From positions 1 to 11,585 of the forward strand of contig JAISPK010000165.1 of the NCBI GenBank assembly GCA_031274985.1: a stretch of DNA of 11,585 nt, written 5' to 3'. Under the pieces are notes generated by a model, which worked only from the letters and a program-made list of their open reading frames with translations, was not told the DNA's origin and did not search any database. A program made the translations under genes and the position numbers. The DNA comes from Coriobacteriales bacterium (GTDB taxonomy: Bacteria > Actinomycetota > Coriobacteriia > Coriobacteriales > UBA8131). This document shows positions 8,469 through 11,585 of the stretch, piece after piece. Each line of letters begins with the position of its first letter. Position 1 is the first letter of the stretch.

Positions 8469-8583
8469 TGTGAGGGCTTTAACTCGAAAAATCTTTTGTG
8501 CGATGAGAGAAAGATCCTTCGCCTGCGGCTCAGGATGACAGAAGGGGGCGGTCAGGATGACAGGGGTGGGTTCCCGCCTTCGC

Positions 8584-8661
8584 GGGAACGACAGAGGGCG
8601 GCGCGGGAACGACAGAGGGCGGCGCGGGAACGACAGAGGGCGGCGCGGGAACGACAGAGGG
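8584..8661. repeat. 21-bp tandem repeat array, 3.7 copies
   Basis: The unit starts GGGAACGACAGAGGG and ends CGGCGC. Copies lie at 8584-8604, 8605-8625 and 8626-8646, and a 15-bp partial copy is at 8647-8661. The full copies are identical, so the expansion is recent. The first copy also forms the right arm of the hairpin at 8570-8589, which suggests that the array grew from the right half of that element. A worn copy, AACGACAG, is at 8670-8677. Confidence 0.85.
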
Positions 8662-8688
8662 AGTGCGACAACGACAGCGGTAAAACGA

Positions 8689-8737
8689 GGGGACAGCCCC
8701 CTGCGCTGCGCGAGGGCAACGCGGGGGGACGGTCCCC
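8689..8737. repeat. Long imperfect hairpin, REP-like element
   Basis: GGGGACAGCCCCC (8689-8701) can pair with GGGGGGACGGTCCCC (8723-8737), and the inner arms GCGCTGC (8703-8709) and GCAACGC (8716-8722) pair with one G-U. The inner loop is only 6 nt. On the minus strand the structure is followed by TCGTTTTACC, about 60 bp after the permease stop, so it could also act as that gene's terminator. GC-rich palindromes of this kind are often copies of a dispersed repeat. Confidence 0.6.
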
Positions 8738-8797
8738 GGTCTTCAGAGTGCTGCTTGAGCCTCAGTTATTACCGAGTACTACAGCTTCAAACAGCGT

Positions 8798-10150
8798 TTA
8801 GTCTTCTTCAGTTGATGTTGCGTCCTGTCCCTCTTTTATCTTCTTGTACTCCACAGGCGTCGGCAGTTCAATGCCACGCAGCTTGTTCAAGGCAATCATC
8901 AGGTGATAGATCACCAGCGCCGAGACCGAAGCAACGGCAATGGGGCCAATCTCAACTGCCGCGTCAGCAATCGGCTGTCCAACACCGAGACCGCCGCCCA
9001 CGAACAGTGTAAAGCTGGCGATGCCCATAACCAGCGGCACGGCGCCGGTGATCATGTTGACGTTGTTGGCAAAGTTGACCCTGTTCTCAACCCAGATACG
9101 CACACCCAGCATGCCGATCATGCCGTAGAGGATGATCGTAACGCCGCCGAGCACTCCGGACGGGATAAGCGAGATAACCGCGCCAAACTTCGGACAAAGC
9201 GCAAGCACCAGCGCGCCACAGCCGGCAACCCAGTAGGCTGCGGTTGAGTAGACGCGCGTTGCGGCCATAACACCGATGTTCTCTGCATAGGTAGTAGTAC
9301 CGGAACCGCCACCGAGGCCGGCAATCGTGGTGCCGATACCATCGGAAAACAGCGCCCGGCCCATGTACTTATCAAGGTTCTTGCCGGTCATCGTAGCCAC
9401 CGACTTAACGTGGCCGATGTTTTCCGCTACCAAAACCAACACCACCGGCAAAAACATCAGGAGAACGCTGAAGTTAACCTCCGGCAGCTGGAAGGCAGGG
9501 AGGCCGACCCAGGCAGCTTCTGCGACCGACTCAAAGGTAATCTCGCCCAGGATTGCGGCAGCAATATAGCCAATGACCACACCAAGCAAAATGGCGAGTC
9601 GCCCGATAATGCCTTTGGAGAGCGCCATGATCAAGATGATGGACACAAAGGTTATGGTTGCCAGGAGCGGTTGAGCCATAAAGTTCATGTAAGCCACCGG
9701 CGCCAGATTAAAGCCTATCAGCGCCACGATGACACCGGTGACCACCGGCGGCATCAGCTTGTTGATCCAATTGGTGCCCGCCGCCATGACGATGAGACCA
9801 ACGATTGCCAACAGCGCACCGGTACAGGAGATACCAAACAGGGCGGCTCCCATACTGCCGGAACTGGCAGCAATAACCGGAGAGATGAAAGCGAAGGACG
9901 AGCCGAGGTAGCTCGGCACCTTATTCCTGGTAATCAGGAGGAAGAGCATAGTTGAGATTGCCGAGAAGAACAGGGTGGTTGTCGGTGGAAAACCAGTGAT
10001 CAACGGCACCAGGAACGTCGCTCCAAACATCGCGACAATGTGCTGCAGACCGATTCCTACCGTACGTGGCCACGTCAGGCGCTCATTGGGCGAAATGACG
10101 TCACCGGGACCCATCTTCTTTCCGTCTCCATGTTTAACCCATAATGCCAT
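8798..10150 (-). CDS. RutG/UraA-like nucleobase permease (NCS2/NAT family)
   Basis: This 450-residue membrane transporter of the nucleobase-cation symporter 2 family imports uracil, xanthine or related bases with protons. The family QH motif is at 36-37 (GLQHIVAMFGATFLVPL). The family signature is YAENIGVMAATRV (288-300), and the other key acidic residue is Glu243 in VAENIGH. The block from SVATMTGKNLDKYMGR to VYSTAAYWVAG resembles E. coli RutG more closely than xanthine permeases such as XanQ. About 14 membrane spans are expected, and the charged tail ends in STEED. Start ATG 10150 has a strong AAAGGAG 7 nt upstream. It follows carbamate kinase on the same strand after 211 bp with its own probable promoter. 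The substrate is either a pyrimidine (by family resemblance) or a purine (by context); I cannot decide. Confidence 0.93.
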   Translation of the reverse strand: MALWVKHGDGKKMGPGDVISPNERLTWPRTVGIGLQHIVAMFGATFLVPLITGFPPTTTLFFSAISTMLFLLITRNKVPSYLGSSFAFISPVIAASSGSMGAALFGISCTGALLAIVGLIVMAAGTNWINKLMPPVVTGVIVALIGFNLAPVAYMNFMAQPLLATITFVSIILIMALSKGIIGRLAILLGVVIGYIAAAILGEITFESVAEAAWVGLPAFQLPEVNFSVLLMFLPVVLVLVAENIGHVKSVATMTGKNLDKYMGRALFSDGIGTTIAGLGGGSGTTTYAENIGVMAATRVYSTAAYWVAGCGALVLALCPKFGAVISLIPSGVLGGVTIILYGMIGMLGVRIWVENRVNFANNVNMITGAVPLVMGIASFTLFVGGGLGVGQPIADAAVEIGPIAVASVSALVIYHLMIALNKLRGIELPTPVEYKKIKEGQDATSTEED

Positions 10151-10174
10151 TATCCACTCCTTTCAAAACAAGTG

Positions 10175-10203
10175 TTTACAACCTCACTTGACAAACCTAT
10201 CAA
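10175..10203 (-). promoter_or_regulatory. Probable promoter of the nucleobase permease gene
   Basis: On the minus strand TTGATA (complement of 10198-10203) lies 17 nt from TGTAAA (complement of 10175-10180), a fair sigma-70-type pair. It would give a leader of about 18 nt. The -35 box lies inside a CTTGA/TCAAG inverted repeat (10187-10191 and 10200-10204), which could be an operator. Confidence 0.4.
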
Positions 10204-10275
10204 GTCGGCCAACGTGTCGTCTGAGCCTATCTGCCTCCTTCCTTTACGGTTGTTGACAATCTCCACGAAAACTAT

Positions 10276-10303
10276 CTTTTTACACCACTTCTTTTACACC
10301 ACT
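10276..10303. repeat. Tandem direct repeat upstream of the nucleobase permease
   Basis: CTTTTTACACCACT (10276-10289) and CTTTTACACCACT (10291-10303) are nearly identical, with a period of about 15 bp. They lie about 75-100 bp upstream of the predicted permease promoter, which would suit an activator that binds direct repeats. The regulator is unknown. Confidence 0.45.
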
Positions 10304-10361
10304 GCTACTCTCTTTGTACCAGTTTATTGCATCAGCAGCAAACGTAAAAGAAAGCAGCTGC

Positions 10362-11300
10362 TTAAGCGGTCACCATAGTGCCGGTATGGCCCTCGAGACC
10401 ATCCAGGGCGCGCGAAAGCGACGTGATAAGCGCCCTGCGCCCCGGGCGCGAGCGTGCAAAGCGCATCGCAGCCTGCACCTTGGGGAGCATGCTGCCCGGA
10501 GCAAAATGTCCTTCTGCGATGTAGGCGGTTGCTTCATCCGCAGTCATGCTGCTGATACGCCGCTCGTTGGCTTTGCCATAGTTGAGCGCCACCTGATCAA
10601 CAGCGGTGAGGATCATAAAGAGACTTGCGTCTATGCGCTCAGCCAAAAGCTCGCCGGCAAAGTCCTTGTCGATGACGGCTTCCCAGGGAATCAATCCGTT
10701 GCCGTCGCGAATCACCGGGAGACCGCCGCCGCCGCATGCTATCACGATGTGTCCGCACTCGATCATAGAGCGAATGACCTCGATTTCGATGATCTCCTGC
10801 GGCTCGGGGCTGGCAACCACACGCCGCCAGCCGCGCCCGGCATCTTCGCAAAAATGCAGGGACGGGTCAGCTTGCATGATGGCCTCGGCCTCCTCTTGCG
10901 TATAAAAACTACCGATGGGCTTGGCGGGATTGGTAAAGGCCGGGTCATTTGGGTCTACCAGCACCTGCGTGACGATGCTCGCGGCCATCTTTTCGATTGA
11001 ACGGTCACGGAGCTCCCGGTAGAGCGCCTTTTGGATGCCAAAACCGATGTAGCCCTGACTCATGGCGCCATCGGTTGAGAGCGGCATGGCGTCAATGGAC
11101 GACACCGTGCGGCTTGCGGTCTCAAACGCCAGGTCTATCATGCCTACCTGAGGGCCGTTGCCATGACAAATTGCCAGCTCATGGCCGGCTTGGATAAGGT
11201 CGGCCATGGGGACAGCAGCAGCAGCCACAGCCAGGCGCTGTTCAATCAGGCTATTGCCCAGCGCATTGCCTCCCAGCGCCAGAACGATTCGTTCAGCCAT
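10362..11300 (-). CDS. arcC: Carbamate kinase
   Basis: This 312-residue cytoplasmic enzyme transfers phosphate from carbamoyl phosphate to ADP, giving ATP, CO2 and ammonia. It is the energy-yielding last step of arginine, agmatine and purine/allantoin-type breakdown. Family motifs are all present: ALGGNAL (8-14), HGNGPQVG (46-53), KPIGSFYT (127-134), RRVVASPEP (159-167), ACGGGGLPV (188-196), DKDFAGELLA (211-220) and GSMLPKVQAA (269-278). The length is normal. Start ATG 11300 has AAAGGAG 4 nt upstream. It lies 51 bp after a xanthine-dehydrogenase-type subunit on the same strand, so the pair is probably one operon. No arcA or arcB is visible, and the neighbour suggests a role like E. coli YqeA in purine-type catabolism, not the arginine deiminase pathway. 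The symbol arcC reflects the enzyme family only. Confidence 0.95.
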   Translation of the reverse strand: MAERIVLALGGNALGNSLIEQRLAVAAAAVPMADLIQAGHELAICHGNGPQVGMIDLAFETASRTVSSIDAMPLSTDGAMSQGYIGFGIQKALYRELRDRSIEKMAASIVTQVLVDPNDPAFTNPAKPIGSFYTQEEAEAIMQADPSLHFCEDAGRGWRRVVASPEPQEIIEIEVIRSMIECGHIVIACGGGGLPVIRDGNGLIPWEAVIDKDFAGELLAERIDASLFMILTAVDQVALNYGKANERRISSMTADEATAYIAEGHFAPGSMLPKVQAAMRFARSRPGRRALITSLSRALDGLEGHTGTMVTA

Positions 11301-11351
11301 GATGCTCCTTTCGCTCCCGATAACACTTACGTTTACACGCGCTTGCTTCTG

Positions 11352-11585
11352 TCAGCCTGCTTTTTGCTGCAATTTTGTCCAGACGCGATCGGCCGAGAGC
11401 GGCAGATCGCAAAACTCCACACCCACCGCGTTGGCCACCGCGTTGGCCACCACGGCGGTCACCGAGATGAGGGGGTGCTCCCCCGCCCCGCGTGCGCCAT
11501 AGGGGCCGTCCAGCTGGGGGGTCTCAATAAAGTCGGTCATCATCTTGCGGGGCATATCCTGAAAGGTCGGTATCTTGTAGTCGGT
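11352..11585 (-). CDS. Xanthine dehydrogenase-type molybdenum subunit, C-terminus only (5' end beyond window)
   Basis: The last 77 residues of a large molybdopterin hydroxylase subunit are visible; the rest lies beyond the right edge. The frame enters as TDYKIPTFQDMP, runs through FIETPQLDGPYGARGAGEHPLI and ends LPLSADRVWTKLQQKAG at the TGA at 11352-11354. GARGAGE carries the glutamate that is the catalytic base in xanthine dehydrogenase and aldehyde oxidoreductase. The family normally ends soon after this point, so this is a genuine C-terminus. A 12-bp tandem duplication (11425-11448) encodes ANAVANAV. The internal ATG at 11555 is not the true start. Xanthine or hypoxanthine is the likely substrate given the carbamate kinase and nucleobase permease downstream; other purine or nicotinate-type hydroxylases remain possible. 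Confidence 0.88.
   Translation of the reverse strand, partial: TDYKIPTFQDMPRKMMTDFIETPQLDGPYGARGAGEHPLISVTAVVANAVANAVGVEFCDLPLSADRVWTKLQQKAG

Larger units (their letters stand above)
8429..8797. repeat. Repeat-rich intergenic region between cysK and the nucleobase permease
   Basis: This 369-bp spacer contains no credible gene. The tandem array would read as Arg/Ala/Glu heptads, but it is low-complexity DNA. From left to right it holds: an inverted repeat in the cysK leader (8453-8468); two copies of TCAGGATGACAG 22 bp apart (8530-8541 and 8552-8563); a perfect 8-bp hairpin GTTCCCGC/GCGGGAAC (8570-8589); a 21-bp tandem array (8584-8661) with a degenerate AACGACAG copy at 8670; and a long imperfect hairpin (8689-8737). 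The GGATGACAG and GCGGGAACGACAG motifs resemble intergenic REP-like repeats seen in many bacterial genomes. That resemblance is from memory. Confidence 0.75.

Noticed and set aside
8584..8661. A CRISPR array
   Set aside because: The repeats are directly adjacent, without unique spacers, and no cas gene is near.
8496..8801. A 101-codon frame with RQRAARE heptad repeats
   Set aside because: The heptads arise only from the 21-bp DNA tandem array (21 is a multiple of 3); no ribosome site, no non-repetitive domain.
9410..9955. A 181-codon plus-strand frame opposite the nucleobase permease
   Set aside because: His/Asp/Arg/Gln-rich antisense shadow of a membrane protein gene.

Overview
The window looks like chromosomal DNA of a Gram-positive anaerobe. 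My best guess is an actinobacterium of the class Coriobacteriia. The grounds are a moderate-to-high GC content, a very large secreted protein with InlB-type B repeats and an SdrD/Cna-B-like module, a lipoprotein-anchored amino-acid ABC system, and a purine-type catabolic edge (molybdenum hydroxylase plus carbamate kinase). This assignment is inference from gene content and style; no rRNA or marker gene is present.

Layout, left to right. (1) 1-3214, minus strand: the N-terminal 1071 residues of a giant secreted surface protein whose 3' end lies outside the window. It has a signal peptide, a Ser/Pro/Glu-rich linker, several InlB B-like repeats, and the start of an SdrD/Cna-B-like domain at the window edge. 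(2) 3606-4592, minus: a stand-alone Pit-family phosphate transporter. (3) 4957-7291, plus: a three-gene polar amino-acid ABC importer (lipoprotein binding protein, permease, ATPase). It has a good promoter, a strong hairpin terminator/attenuator after the binding-protein gene, and an 8-nt overlap between permease and ATPase. (4) 7362-8428, minus: cysK (O-acetylserine sulfhydrylase) followed closely by a 41-residue single-span membrane peptide. These converge on the ABC operon with a hairpin between. (5) 8429-8797: a repeat-rich spacer with REP-like hairpins and a 21-bp tandem array. (6) 8798-11585, minus: the C-terminus of a xanthine-dehydrogenase-type molybdenum subunit, then carbamate kinase, then a RutG/UraA-like nucleobase permease. 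This reads as the edge of a purine/urate-type catabolic cluster that yields ATP from carbamoyl phosphate.

The most unusual item is the binding protein at 4957-5796. Its sequence is a circular permutation of the SBP family 3 fold. The segment that normally forms the C-terminus sits directly after the lipobox, the normal N-terminus follows, and the protein stops exactly where the moved segment would normally begin. The break is clean at residue level and the rest of the operon looks intact, so I think it is a genuine permuted, lipid-anchored receptor and not a pseudogene. This should be confirmed by structure prediction and by finding orthologues.
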